Under the pieces are notes generated by a model. That model made no database searches. It was not told where the DNA came from and was given only the letters and a program-made list of their open reading frames with translations. Position numbers and translations under genes: made by a program. From Candidatus Hydrogenedentota bacterium (GTDB lineage: Bacteria; Hydrogenedentota; Hydrogenedentia; Hydrogenedentales; JAJRTN01): 64,000 nucleotides of DNA. The DNA is taken from NCBI GenBank assembly GCA_024278275.1, contig JAJRTN010000032.1:1-64000 (forward strand), written 5' to 3'. Shown piece by piece: positions 25,582-34,741 of this stretch (its first letter is position 1; each line of letters opens with the position of its first letter).

Positions 25582-26582
25582 CCCCCCTGTTTCACCGGAT
25601 TGCCGAGAAGGTCCGGCGCGGCGAACCCATTCCCACCCCGCTGGCGGCCCTGCTCGCCGCCCTCACCCCCATCACGCGCCACGGCATCCGGCGCCGTCTG
25701 CGTCGTTCCCGCGTGAAGGTGGACGCCCATGTCATCAGCTTCGGCAACCTCACCGCCGGCGGCACCGGTAAAACCCCCGCCGTCATCGAACGCGCCCAAC
25801 GGGAAGTGGCCGCCGGACACCGCGTCGCCGTTATCACCCGGGGCTACGGAAGCGCCCGGACCCGTGAACCCCATGCCGTGACCTCCGCCGATGAGCCGTG
25901 TGCCGTTTGCCGACAGGTAGGGGACGAACCCGCCCTGATTCTGCGCCGCGTGCCGGAGGTGGTCGTCGTGAAATCCGCCGACCGCGTGGCCGGGGCTCGC
26001 GCGGCGATCCGTGACCACGGCTGTGACACGCTCATCCTGGACGACGCCTTTCAGGCCGTGCGGCTGGCACGGGACGAGAACATCCTGGTGGTGGACGCGA
26101 CCAATCCCTTCGGGAACGGCCATCTCGTACCCCGGGGGATCCTGCGGGAGCCTGTCGAGGGCGCCGCGCGGGCAACCCATATCATCCTGACCCGGTGTGA
26201 CCAGGTAGACAAAACAGACAGCGTGGACCAGCTTGTCCTTCGGCTGCGGGCGCTGTGTCCCGGTGCGCCAATCCGCAAGACCCGCCACGCCCCGCAACGG
26301 CTCTGGCGCGTCGCCACCGGGGAAGAACTGCCCCTGTCCATGCTGCAACACGCCCCCGTCACCGCCGCCAGTGCCATCGGCAACCCGGAGGCTTTCCATC
26401 GAACCCTGGCGTGGCTTGGTGCGAAAGTGGTGGAAACCCGTGCCGCCCGAGACCACGCCAATCTTTCCCCGGAGCAGCTTGGTGGCGGCCACATTTGCGT
26501 CGTAACCGAAAAAGACGCCGTGAGAATGACCTGCGTCCCCGGGAATGTTCTGGCTTTGGGCATCGGGCTGGAAGAGCTGTAG
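25578..26582 (+). CDS. lpxK: Tetraacyldisaccharide 4'-kinase LpxK
   Basis: 334 residues. LpxK phosphorylates the lipid A precursor at the inner membrane. The N terminus is short and basic-hydrophobic, then the P-loop GNLTAGGTGKTP lies at about 56-67. VITRGYG and DTLILDDAFQAVRLARDENI (the usual DDGFQHxxL region) follow, with Ala replacing Gly and the downstream HxxL lost. FVP-type GHLVPRGILREP and the CVVTEKDAVRM end are typical. The ATG sits in a 4-base overlap with dprA. Its presence implies an outer membrane with lipid A. No other lpx gene is in the window. Confidence 0.9.
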   Translation: MTPLFHRIAEKVRRGEPIPTPLAALLAALTPITRHGIRRRLRRSRVKVDAHVISFGNLTAGGTGKTPAVIERAQREVAAGHRVAVITRGYGSARTREPHAVTSADEPCAVCRQVGDEPALILRRVPEVVVVKSADRVAGARAAIRDHGCDTLILDDAFQAVRLARDENILVVDATNPFGNGHLVPRGILREPVEGAARATHIILTRCDQVDKTDSVDQLVLRLRALCPGAPIRKTRHAPQRLWRVATGEELPLSMLQHAPVTAASAIGNPEAFHRTLAWLGAKVVETRAARDHANLSPEQLGGGHICVVTEKDAVRMTCVPGNVLALGIGLEEL

Positions 26583-27165
26583 CAGTCCGAAGGAAGCAGA
26601 TTATGGTGGTCCCCATGTGCCACGGGAAGAAGCGGGAAAAATGATTTATGGAGGTGGTTGATCCTCCGGGCGTCCCGTCTGTCATTCCGAACGTATCCAC
26701 GTCCCGGCCCACAGCCGAGGGCGGCATTGCCACATAAGAAAAGACTGAAACCTTGACGACGAAACAGCCTCCCTTGGAAGGGGCCGTGGTGGGCCAAGGC
26801 CCACCCTTATAACCTCTCTTCCTCGCGTTCCGGGAAAACATGGAAGCCTCTTCTACTTTTTTCGGAACCACGGTTTTCCGTGGAGACGATGCTTGGCTCC
26901 GGTTTGGCCGGGTTAGGAACACAAATAGTTTGTGAAGCATCCCGTGACATCCTTCACAAACACCCCGGGCTCCCACCGCTTCCGAGATGAGAGCCCGCTT
27001 CGCAAACGCCTCTGTTTGATTTCCGCTGTCATGGCTTCTATCATCATGATTCATGACTATCTATTGGACTCGTTGCCGGGGTGGGCCAATGTTTTTCACT
27101 CGTCACAGAGGGACGTTCCTGATGAATATGACGACTTTGCGCGCTAATAACTGTTCAGCACCCCT
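26583..27165. other. Repeat-filled intergenic region
   Basis: About 580 bases dominated by the composite repeat at 26743-26919, followed by a GCATCCCGTGACA...TTCACAAACAC segment near 26938. No supported gene is seen. Confidence 0.55.
26743..26919. repeat. Composite repeat (module A, palindrome, inverted module B)
   Basis: Module A (26743-26778) contains CTGAAACCTTGACGACGAAA. The palindrome GTGGGCC-AA-GGCCCAC lies at 26789-26804. An inverted module B occupies 26860-26919. Module A recurs inverted at 36997-37030; the palindrome recurs at 30232-30247 and 37035-37050. Confidence 0.75.
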
Positions 27166-27729
27166 ATGAAAACAACGTACCCCCATCCCAAGAGCATCCG
27201 GCGTAAACTCCTGACCCGCCTCTACGAACGCTACCAGCAGGATCCGCTGAAAATGCTCGAACCGGAGGATTTCGCCGACATCGCCGTGCGAACCCCTTTG
27301 GCGGCCAATATGCACTACCTCGCCGACCGCGGGCTGGTGGAAATGATGATGGGCTATCATCCCCCCATGTTCTCGGCGGTGCGCATCACGGCGGACGGCA
27401 TCGACCTGGTGGAGAACCGCTTCGAATTCAATCTCCGCTTCCCCCCCGTACCCGGAGAAGACGCGGAGGCCCTGGCCGAGGTGCCGTACCTGCTAGAACG
27501 CCTTGTGGAGGAAGTGGACCTGTCGCCCGCCGACGGCGAAGCACGGCGGTGCATGTTGCGGGATGTGCAGTACCTGCGCGACGAGGTGGCCCGGCCCGAG
27601 GCGCGCTGGCGGTGGCATGTCATCGGGGCCCTGTTGGACTGGCTGGCCGAGCCGTTGGAAAACAGTGATGAAGCGCTTCCCAGTCTGCGGATGTTACGGA
27701 AGCACTTGGAGCAGGTGCTCAGGGAGTGA
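27166..27729 (+). CDS. Hypothetical protein, winged-helix-like N terminus
   Basis: 187 residues, family not recognised. Residues 10-85 read like a small winged helix (RRKLLTRLYERYQQDPLKML, a turn, then ADRGLVEMMMG and AVRITADGIDLVENR), the shape of domains that sense or bind nucleic acid. The C-terminal 80 residues are acidic and helical. No membrane segment or export signal. No clear ribosome site precedes the ATG. Its last 11 bases overlap the convergent rhmD gene tail to tail. Confidence 0.65.
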   Translation: MKTTYPHPKSIRRKLLTRLYERYQQDPLKMLEPEDFADIAVRTPLAANMHYLADRGLVEMMMGYHPPMFSAVRITADGIDLVENRFEFNLRFPPVPGEDAEALAEVPYLLERLVEEVDLSPADGEARRCMLRDVQYLRDEVARPEARWRWHVIGALLDWLAEPLENSDEALPSLRMLRKHLEQVLRE

Positions 27730-28897
27730 AGGGCCGCGTCCATTCGGGCGCGGGGTTCAACTCGACGCCAAACCCGGGGGAGTCCGAAAGCGTGACATGA
27801 CCGTCCCGGGGCACGGGCTCGTCCACGAACAGGGGGGTGAACATGGGGACCACCTTGTCGGCCTGGGGGGCCATCATGAGGAATTCGGAAAAGGGCGTCA
27901 CATCGCTGGCGATGGCGAAATGGTAGCTGTAGACCGATGAGCCGTGGGGAATGACAAGCCGTTTTTTTGCGGAGGCCATGGCCTTGATCTTCAGGAGTTC
28001 CGTGAGGCCGCCACACCAGTTGACATCGGGCTGGATGATGTCCACGCCCGTGTCGAGGAGCGCTTCAAAGCCCCAGCGCGTGTACTCATGCTCTCCCGTG
28101 GTGATCAGGATGGGGTGGCTGCGCTGTTCCACCAGTTGCCGGTAGCCCTTGAGGTCGTCCGGCGGAAGACACTCTTCGATCCAGCGGAAGCCAAGCGGTT
28201 CCAGGGCCTTGATAAGTTGAAGCGCGTACGGCGTGGTCAAGGCCATCCAGCAGTCGAAGGCGAGAAAGAAGCCGGCGCCGCAGGCTTCCCGCATTCGCGC
28301 CGCGAGGGCGATGTTTTTTTCGAGCCCCTCATCGCCATGGGCGGGGCCGTAGGGCAGGGGCAACTTGCCGCCGATGAAGCCCATGCCTTCCGCGAGGTCG
28401 GGCCGGGGCCCCGTGGCGTACATGGGCTGGCGGTCTCGAATCTTGCCCCCGATCATGGCCCACACCGGTTCCCGGCGCAACCGGCCCAGGAGATCCCAAA
28501 TCGCACAATCCACCCCGGAGATGGCGTTGATGGTCAGGCCTTTGCGCCCGTAAAACATGGAGGCACGATACATTTGATCAAACATGACCTCCACGTTGTT
28601 GACCAGTTGCCCCACGATGAAGCGCCGGAAGTGCTTCTCGATGAGATAGGCCGCGGGAACGCCCCCCGTGGTGACCGAGAACCCCACGGTTCCGTCCTCG
28701 GCCTCCACCTCGACCATCACCGTGCCCAGCACGTCGATGCCGAAGGAGAGGCGCGACGCCTGATACTCGGGATAGATGCTCATGGGCGTGGCGATCACCG
28801 TGCCCGTAATCCAATGCTCCTCGGTTTGGGCGTGATAATCGGCGCCCTGCGCCGCATCACCCATCACGAAAGCGCGTACATCGACGATTCGTTTCAT
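27719..28897 (-). CDS. rhmD: L-rhamnonate dehydratase (enolase superfamily)
   Basis: 392 residues that resemble E. coli RhmD along the whole length. It dehydrates L-rhamnonate to 2-keto-3-deoxy-L-rhamnonate. Family strings include SRLSFGIDVLGTVMVEVEAE, YATGPRPDLAEGMGFIGGK, the metal strand DCWMAL, then IEECLPPDD and GEHEYT. The PHGSSVYSYHF loop carries the catalytic His seen in rhamnonate and galactarate-type members. AAGGAG precedes the ATG at 28897. Rhamnose is a common residue of the polysaccharides that the secreted glycosidases nearby could release, but no rhamnose permease or aldolase is adjacent. Cytosolic. Confidence 0.92.
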   Translation of the reverse strand: MKRIVDVRAFVMGDAAQGADYHAQTEEHWITGTVIATPMSIYPEYQASRLSFGIDVLGTVMVEVEAEDGTVGFSVTTGGVPAAYLIEKHFRRFIVGQLVNNVEVMFDQMYRASMFYGRKGLTINAISGVDCAIWDLLGRLRREPVWAMIGGKIRDRQPMYATGPRPDLAEGMGFIGGKLPLPYGPAHGDEGLEKNIALAARMREACGAGFFLAFDCWMALTTPYALQLIKALEPLGFRWIEECLPPDDLKGYRQLVEQRSHPILITTGEHEYTRWGFEALLDTGVDIIQPDVNWCGGLTELLKIKAMASAKKRLVIPHGSSVYSYHFAIASDVTPFSEFLMMAPQADKVVPMFTPLFVDEPVPRDGHVTLSDSPGFGVELNPAPEWTRPFTP

Positions 28898-28963
28898 GGC
28901 AAAAGTCTCCTTGAGCGTGGACCTGTTTCATCATCGACACCCATGGAACGGACACCCCAAAAC

Positions 28964-29821
28964 CTACCCCGCCAGCAGGCCGGCGAACTCCACGACGCGG
29001 TCCCGCTGGGAAAGCAGGGACGAGGTGGCGGGAGCGACGCCTTCGCGGCTCAGGCCGAGACGGAGCACGGCCTCGCCGGGGAAGAGGGGCGGTTGACCGT
29101 TGCTGTATTCCCCCAGTCCGGCTTCGTAGGCGGTATAATTGGCCAACATGGTCAGCGGCGGCAGGGGGGAGTCCGTCGTGGTGTCCAAAGGACCGTGGTG
29201 CCGGGCAATCGCCGCCGCGACATCGGGCGGCAGGTTCCAGTGATCCGCCAGTATGGCGCCCGCCGCGGCATGGTCGAGGCCGAAGGTCTCCTGTTCGACT
29301 TCCCGTACAAAACGGTTTTCCTCGCGGGCCATCTGCATCACTTCGGCATAGGCCGTGGGATAGAGCACGTCGAGCACCACCTTGCCAATATCATGGAGCA
29401 GGGCCGCTTCGAACACACCGCTCACCTTGACGCGTGCCAGGGCGGCGCAACGCTCGGCGGCCAGCGCGGCGCCCAGGGCGTGGGCCCAGAGTTGGCGCCG
29501 GTCGAACTCCGACAGGGGATCGCCCAGGGTGCGGAAGGCGGTGGCCGTGAGGGCAAGGTTGCGCACCTCGAGAAATCCCAGCATGACAATGGCCTCGGCG
29601 ATGTTGTCCACCTGCCGGTAGAGGCCGTAATAGGCCGAGTTCACCAGGCGCAGCAGGGTGGCGGTCAGGCTCTGGTCGGCGGCGATATGCTTGCCCAGGT
29701 CGAGCGCCGAGGCCTCGGGATCGGCGGCGGTGCTGAGGATTCGGCCAATGACCGCCGGCAACGTAGGAAGCTGGCGGATGTTCGCGATGGCTTCGTGAAC
29801 ATCTTGCGTGTTCAATGGCAA
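28964..29821 (-). CDS. HDOD-domain signalling protein
   Basis: 285 residues. The HDOD fold covers about 5-230: RQLPTLPAVIGRIL at the start, IAADQSLTATLLRLVNSAYY, IAEAIVMLGFLEVRNLAL and AALLHDIGKVVLD. HDOD is a non-catalytic relative of HD phosphohydrolases used in regulatory networks, often next to cyclic di-GMP or chemosensory genes. The retained HDIGK and DHAAAGAILADHW strings keep some HD-type residues. GGAGGG before the ATG at 29821. Possibly linked in function to the GGDEF protein at 11767, although they are far apart. Confidence 0.88.
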   Translation of the reverse strand: MPLNTQDVHEAIANIRQLPTLPAVIGRILSTAADPEASALDLGKHIAADQSLTATLLRLVNSAYYGLYRQVDNIAEAIVMLGFLEVRNLALTATAFRTLGDPLSEFDRRQLWAHALGAALAAERCAALARVKVSGVFEAALLHDIGKVVLDVLYPTAYAEVMQMAREENRFVREVEQETFGLDHAAAGAILADHWNLPPDVAAAIARHHGPLDTTTDSPLPPLTMLANYTAYEAGLGEYSNGQPPLFPGEAVLRLGLSREGVAPATSSLLSQRDRVVEFAGLLAG

Positions 29822-29879
29822 TCCCTCCGCGCTGTTCTACCATCCCGTTGCCATTGTAGCATGAGCCATTGCGAGGTTT

Positions 29880-29917
29880 ACGAAATCGGGGATTATTTTG
29901 CGTGCCATCCGTGGATC
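29880..29917 (+). repeat. Dispersed intergenic repeat, module E
   Basis: ACGAAATCGGGGATTA followed by TTTTGCGTGCCATCCGTGGA, just upstream of the HDOD gene. Confidence 0.6.
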
Positions 29918-30178
29918 ACGTATTCGGTCCCTCTTTTAAGGCACGTTGTGGTTTGAAGAACCACAACACACCGGCCCCTGTGTCGGTCTCGCTAAATGCC
30001 ATTTCTTCACAAATCACACGCCGGCTCACGGCTCACGGGCCGGAAACCCGCGCCCGGACCACGCAACGATGATACGACCGGCATAGTGCGGGAAGCAAAC
30101 AGGGCTTCAGGATGTCACCCGCAGACACTCCTTTACACCAGGTGGCCACGTTACTGCACTTTCGCCAAAGCGTCCTTT

Positions 30179-30248
30179 CCCTAGCCCGGCATAGCCGGAA
30201 TCGTCTCCGTGGAGAACCGTGGTTCCGAAGGATGGGCCAAGGCCCACC
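30179..30248 (+). repeat. Module B plus GTGGGCC palindrome
   Basis: CCTAGCCCGGC...GCCGG...AATCGTCTCC...GAACCGTGGTTCCGAA, followed at once by TGGGCCAAGGCCCA. It is the cleanest full copy of module B in the window. Confidence 0.7.
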
Positions 30249-30250
30249 AT

Positions 30251-30634
30251 GCCAGCAGGACCGCCCCGGGGTAGGAAGCTCCCGCTTGCCCGTTCGGCAA
30301 GCGGGCGGCGCGGATGGAATGAGCAGAAGAACCACGGAGACAAAGATCCCGTTCCACATACGGTCATGCGGGAGCATGACCCTACCAGCAGGATCGCCCC
30401 ATGGTAGGGGCAAGCTCCTGCTTGCCCGTTCGGTAAGCGTGCTGTGCGGATGGAATGAGCAGAAGAACCCCGGAGATAAAGATCCCGTTCCATTTACGGT
30501 CATGCGGGAGCATGACCCTACCAGCAGGATCGCCCCTGGGTAGGGGCAAGCTCCTGCTTGCCCGTTCGGCAAGCGGGCGGTGTGGATGGTATAAACAGAA
30601 GAACCCCGGAGACAAAGGTCCCGTTCCACATACA
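30251..30634 (+). repeat. Tandem repeat, about 2.8 copies of a 135-bp unit
   Basis: Units begin with CCAGCAGGA at 30251, 30385 and 30521 (134, 136 and a partial 114 bases). Each contains the hairpin GCTTGCCCGTTCGGCAAGC or a one-base variant, then GAGCAGAAGAACC, GATCCCGTTCCA and (in the first two) GGTCATGCGGGAGCATGACC, itself an inverted repeat. Copies differ at scattered positions. Confidence 0.9.
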
Positions 30635-30749
30635 ATCCCTTCCGAAGCGGAGTCGAAGCAAGGGATGTTCGTGTAGCTCCCGGGATGGATGGAGGCCGAA
30701 GCATGGGACATCAACTTTCGGGGTTAGCAGCGGGAAGGATGCTTTTCTC

Positions 30750-33700
30750 TTACCGGGGAAGGGTCACGACGGCTGTTTTCAGAAGAACCTGTTCAGGCAC
30801 GCCGGTCAATCGAAGGGGAAATTCATATCCTTCGGGAAGCGGGGTCAGCCGCGTGCCGTCATCGCTCGTCTCGATACGAACACCACCAGCCGTCACGATC
30901 CCGCCGAAATCCACGGGCCGCGCACCGGGGTTTGTTCGGTCAAGCACGGGATCCGCATACGCCTCCGGAGGGTTCCATTCCGCTCCCGTTACCCGGTTCT
31001 CTTTTCCCGTGAACAGGAGAGTGCCGAAACGCACCCGCTGGCGGTCATCCAATGCTCCCGCCAAATAGGGGAAACGTCCCAATACGGGATCAAAGAAGCC
31101 CAGACGAAGATTGTAACGTTGCCCGGGCCGGGCGGTGTCGGGGAGGGGAATAAGCGCCAGGGACCGTACCGAAGTTTTCCATTCGGACGTGGGCGTTTCG
31201 GGCCGATGATCCCCCTGCATCATGATGTCACCGTTCTCGTCCACGAGATGGACGAAAATAGTCAGGTCTTCCCCGATGGGATGGCGCACGTTCCATTGCA
31301 GTTCGAGGGCCAGCGTGTCGGGCTTCTCCATGAAAACGCGGGTAATGTCACCGTCAACCCGGTCGCCCGAGAGCGAGGGCATGCGTCCATTCACGTATTG
31401 CACGCCGGGGGCCTTCGACCACTCCACGACAAGACCGTCGATACGCTCGATGGCCGCCTCCACCAGGTCCTCCCCGGTTTTCACTCGGGCATAAAAGCCA
31501 TATTGCGGGAGGAGATGACCCTCGACGAACCAGTCCGTTTCGCCGCGATTCACATGGACCTCGCCTCCGTTCGACCATTGCACGTGTTGCCGGTGGATGT
31601 CACCGCCGATAAAGGTCACTTTTTCCATATCGCGCCCGGCCAAGGCCCGCATGACACCGTGGAGCAGCCAGTACTTCCGCACCACATCGCGCCCGAACGC
31701 CCGGGAAACCATGGCCGGATGCCCCGTGAGCACTTCGGTCGCCATGTAGTCATCGCTGTAAACACCGTGCAACTTGGGATTCAGACCGGCGGCGTAACGG
31801 CTTGGGTATCCCGCGCCGTGAAGGGCAAAGCGCGCATGATGAACAAAATCGAGCCACGGGATGCGCTCCGCGTCCTCACTGCTTACGCGCCACGTAAACA
31901 GCTTCTGCACGGGATCCACGCGAAGGTGGTTGGTCTGGGCGCCATCCAGCCAGCCGACGAGTTGGTCATGACCACTTTCCGAGATCTGGGGCGCGCCGTC
32001 CAGGTACTCGCGTATGCGGGCGAAATACGCGCCCCAGGCGTCGCGGGTTTGAACATGATTGACAAACCGCCCGTCCCGCGTCCAGTATTCATGGGGCCGT
32101 GCGGAAGCCCACACGTCAATGAAATAAGCCGAGGGCTTCAGTCCGTCCCGGATAAGGCGAAGGTTTTCATCGATCCGGGGCGGCAGCGCATCGACCCGCC
32201 AGCGGTAGGACTGGGCGTCGCGGCCCTTATTCAGCCAGGCCCGCATGGGTGTCCGGTCACCATGAAAGGCGACCTTGTCGTAGCTGAAGCAGGACGCATC
32301 GGGATAGAGATCGATGTAGTTGTCATGCGGCGCGAAGAGCACGCCCTTCTCGCGGCACAGGTCGGACAGGGCACGCAGTTCCGCTTCGGATCCCAGGGCG
32401 GGGTTCGGCGGCCACACGTCCGGCAGGCGATAGTCGTATCCCCAGCGCTGCCACACATGCCAGACCACGGTGCTGTCGGTAAGCCCATACTGAAAGGCCC
32501 GCTTGAGATTCCGGCGATTTGTCTCGTAGCGCCCGCCCCAAAGGTCAAAGACAAAACGGCCCGCCAGGTGCGCAACGCCCGCGGAAGCGGTCCGGCCGCA
32601 CAAGGCCCGCCAAACCCTGGCGGCTTCCCACGCGGTGGGGCCGGGTATGATCGTCATGGTCTGTTCACTGGCCGCGTGCATGGTGGCGCGCCGCGTCTCC
32701 GGGGAAAACTCGTACCACGTGGGCGGCACGTCCACGGCCTGTACCACGGCAAGATCCGCGTCGAAGGCCTGCCCCACGTAGGAGGTCGCCAGTTGGTGAC
32801 CGTCGAAACCGAGCGAAAACGCCCGGGGTTTAACGAGGACGTTGCCCACGCCCGCGTAGACGGATTGCACGGGGAGATTCCAGGGACCCAGCGACACATC
32901 TTCAATGCGCACCGCCCGCCACGGCGCGTCCGGCGGGGTTTCCGGCAGCGTGCAGGTAACTTGCAGGGCATCCTTGCGGAGAACGTAGGCCACGCGCAAC
33001 CGGAGGGATCCCGCCCAGTGGCGGAAAGTATAGTCGAAAGACCAACCCTTCTCCGTCTTTCTTTTCACCGTGTCCGTAAGCGGGAACACACTGCCGGGTG
33101 CGTCGAGCCGGTCGCCGTCCACGGTAATCTCGATGCCCCCGGTCCACAGCAGACGGCCCGCTCGGGCAAAGCCGATGCGATGCCCGGGGCGGCCGGGATG
33201 TCCCGGCCACAGTAAAACACGGTAAACCTTTTCGGCAACCCGGATTTTCCCCAGGGCCTTTCCCGTGGCGAGGTCAACCGGCGGCGGAGCGGGGGACGTC
33301 CCGGGGCCCATGAACAAGGTGGGTTCGGCCCAGCAGGCCCGGTCGCACGTGGTGTCGCGGTCGGGACCGGGATCCACCTCGAAACGGAGCCGTATGAGAC
33401 GGCCGGCGTAGGCACTCAGGTCCACTTCGGCGGATTGCCAGGTCTTGGCATCGGTGTTTGTCTCGAAGAGGAGGACGGGCGTTTCATCAGGACTTTCGGC
33501 CACCAACACGCGAAAAGTCACCCCGTCACTGGGCGGCTCGCCCGGAAAGCTCGGCGTCATGGCATAGCCGAAGCGCAAGCGCACGTCCGCCTCGGGCATT
33601 TGCAGCGGATAGTCGGTATACGTGCTGCCCGCCAAACCCCGCCACCAGGGCGGGTGCATGCGCATGGCGCGGCGTTCGGAATCGAGTTTCACCGATTCGT

Positions 33701-34280
33701 CGAAGCGCACGTCCGCCCGGGTACGCGGCTCCGTGCCCGCCCACCCCACGGGCATCACGATGGGCTTCGATTCGCCGTAAACCTGCACGGCCGTGCGGCG
33801 GACGGGGCTTCGCCACAGATCCAGGCGGCCCTCGGCGGGCAGGACCAGGGGCGTCCACGGGAGACTCCGGTCGGCCAACGGCGGGTCGGGCCGCTCCACC
33901 GACGTGATGAAAACGGCGCGGCCTTCCACGGTATCTCCTTCACTCCCGGCCCGCAGACAAGCCCACACCGGATAGAGCGCATTGAAAGTCTCGTCGGGCA
34001 ATCGCAGGTCGAAGGCCACCGTCTCCCCCGACCCGCCGGCCACGCTGAAGGAACTTTCCCGAGGGGGCCGGACCGTCCACCCATCGATCAGGTCCAGCGA
34101 TACCGTGCCCTCCCAAGTCTTCTTCGACGGGTTGGTCACGACGACATTAACATGGACCGTGTTTCCACCGATGGTGGCCGGCCCCATGATTTGAAAGCGC
34201 AATGGGTCGGCTTCCCCCACGGGGGCATTGAAGCCCACAAAACTGTTCAATACAAACAACGCCACGGCGCATACTGTCAT
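30750..34280 (-). CDS. Large secreted GH101/DUF5696-like protein
   Basis: 1176 residues with an N-terminal signal (VCAVALFVLNSFVGFNA). Residues about 30-130 look like an immunoglobulin-type or NPCBM-associated domain, then a beta-rich region to about 560. A large barrel-like section (about 590-930) carries YGLTDSTVVWHVWQRWGYDY, HDNYIDLYPDAS and YFIDVWASARPHEYW. ISESGHDQLVGWLDG follows, with acidic residues placed as in GH101-type endo-glycosidases. A C-terminal beta domain (about 1000-1176) closes it. It probably degrades complex glycans outside the inner membrane; substrate and catalytic pair are inferred only. GAGGG precedes the ATG at good spacing. It is flanked by gaps, so probably a single-gene unit. 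Confidence 0.72.
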   Translation of the reverse strand: MTVCAVALFVLNSFVGFNAPVGEADPLRFQIMGPATIGGNTVHVNVVVTNPSKKTWEGTVSLDLIDGWTVRPPRESSFSVAGGSGETVAFDLRLPDETFNALYPVWACLRAGSEGDTVEGRAVFITSVERPDPPLADRSLPWTPLVLPAEGRLDLWRSPVRRTAVQVYGESKPIVMPVGWAGTEPRTRADVRFDESVKLDSERRAMRMHPPWWRGLAGSTYTDYPLQMPEADVRLRFGYAMTPSFPGEPPSDGVTFRVLVAESPDETPVLLFETNTDAKTWQSAEVDLSAYAGRLIRLRFEVDPGPDRDTTCDRACWAEPTLFMGPGTSPAPPPVDLATGKALGKIRVAEKVYRVLLWPGHPGRPGHRIGFARAGRLLWTGGIEITVDGDRLDAPGSVFPLTDTVKRKTEKGWSFDYTFRHWAGSLRLRVAYVLRKDALQVTCTLPETPPDAPWRAVRIEDVSLGPWNLPVQSVYAGVGNVLVKPRAFSLGFDGHQLATSYVGQAFDADLAVVQAVDVPPTWYEFSPETRRATMHAASEQTMTIIPGPTAWEAARVWRALCGRTASAGVAHLAGRFVFDLWGGRYETNRRNLKRAFQYGLTDSTVVWHVWQRWGYDYRLPDVWPPNPALGSEAELRALSDLCREKGVLFAPHDNYIDLYPDASCFSYDKVAFHGDRTPMRAWLNKGRDAQSYRWRVDALPPRIDENLRLIRDGLKPSAYFIDVWASARPHEYWTRDGRFVNHVQTRDAWGAYFARIREYLDGAPQISESGHDQLVGWLDGAQTNHLRVDPVQKLFTWRVSSEDAERIPWLDFVHHARFALHGAGYPSRYAAGLNPKLHGVYSDDYMATEVLTGHPAMVSRAFGRDVVRKYWLLHGVMRALAGRDMEKVTFIGGDIHRQHVQWSNGGEVHVNRGETDWFVEGHLLPQYGFYARVKTGEDLVEAAIERIDGLVVEWSKAPGVQYVNGRMPSLSGDRVDGDITRVFMEKPDTLALELQWNVRHPIGEDLTIFVHLVDENGDIMMQGDHRPETPTSEWKTSVRSLALIPLPDTARPGQRYNLRLGFFDPVLGRFPYLAGALDDRQRVRFGTLLFTGKENRVTGAEWNPPEAYADPVLDRTNPGARPVDFGGIVTAGGVRIETSDDGTRLTPLPEGYEFPLRLTGVPEQVLLKTAVVTLPR

Positions 34281-34741
34281 GGAATCACCCTCGAATTGGT
34301 ACGTGGATCAGAAACCATTCTGCCAAGCAAAAAGGCCCATGGCAAATTGCCCCCCTCCCCCGACGCGAAGGGTTGGCTGGAATGCACTTGATGAGGTTCT
34401 CTTTTGCCGGGTGCATGCCGCGCAAGGCGAATTCCCCCGCACCCGGTGGGGAACGCCTTGATTCCATTCACTCCTCGGGGGCTGAACGATTCCAGGATGA
34501 CAAAAGCAGGGGCATGTTCAGGAGGAGAAGTTGCCATCCACGCCGCGTGAACCGCCCGATTCCATGGGCTCTTCAGGCCGTCGTGAATGTTTACCCACCC
34601 GGTATGGAGCGCTCAAACCGGTTGAACCCGTTTTTTTATTCCGGAAGACTTGTAAAACCTTTGTAACAGGAGTAAGATTAAAGCAATCTCACTTTTCCTT
34701 GGTTAACCCATCCCACCCACTCAACGCACGGGATCCATACG
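34281..34741. other. Intergenic stretch before the PTS gene
   Basis: Promoters of two divergent genes must lie here. A run of seven T with ATTCCGG at about 34630-34643 resembles the tails of the terminators at 10111 and 17151, but no good stem precedes it. No supported gene is seen. Confidence 0.45.

Larger units (their letters stand above)
29822..30749. other. Repeat region with 135-bp tandem array
   Basis: About 930 bases without a supported gene. It contains module E (29880-29917), module B plus palindrome (30179-30248) and a tandem array (30251-30634). Frames reading through the array look protein-like only because the unit is near a multiple of three (134-136 bases). Confidence 0.7.

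Noticed and set aside
27944-29956. 670-codon plus-strand frame across rhmD and the HDOD gene
   Set aside because: It spans two well-supported minus-strand genes and has no domain of its own.
30251-30634. CRISPR array
   Set aside because: Units are 134-136 bases and similar throughout; there is no alternation of short repeats and unique spacers and no cas gene.
30033-30714. Overlapping minus-strand frames in the tandem array with repeated peptide strings
   Set aside because: The repetition simply reflects the 135-bp DNA repeat; no start signals.
30558-33215. 885-codon plus-strand open frame antisense to the GH101-like gene
   Set aside because: Codon composition and residue content (Arg/His/Gly/Pro rich, no domain) are those of a frame opposite a GC-rich gene; the minus-strand gene has signal peptide, ribosome site and domains.
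34590-34643. Run of seven T resembling a terminator tail
   Set aside because: No convincing stem could be paired in front of it.
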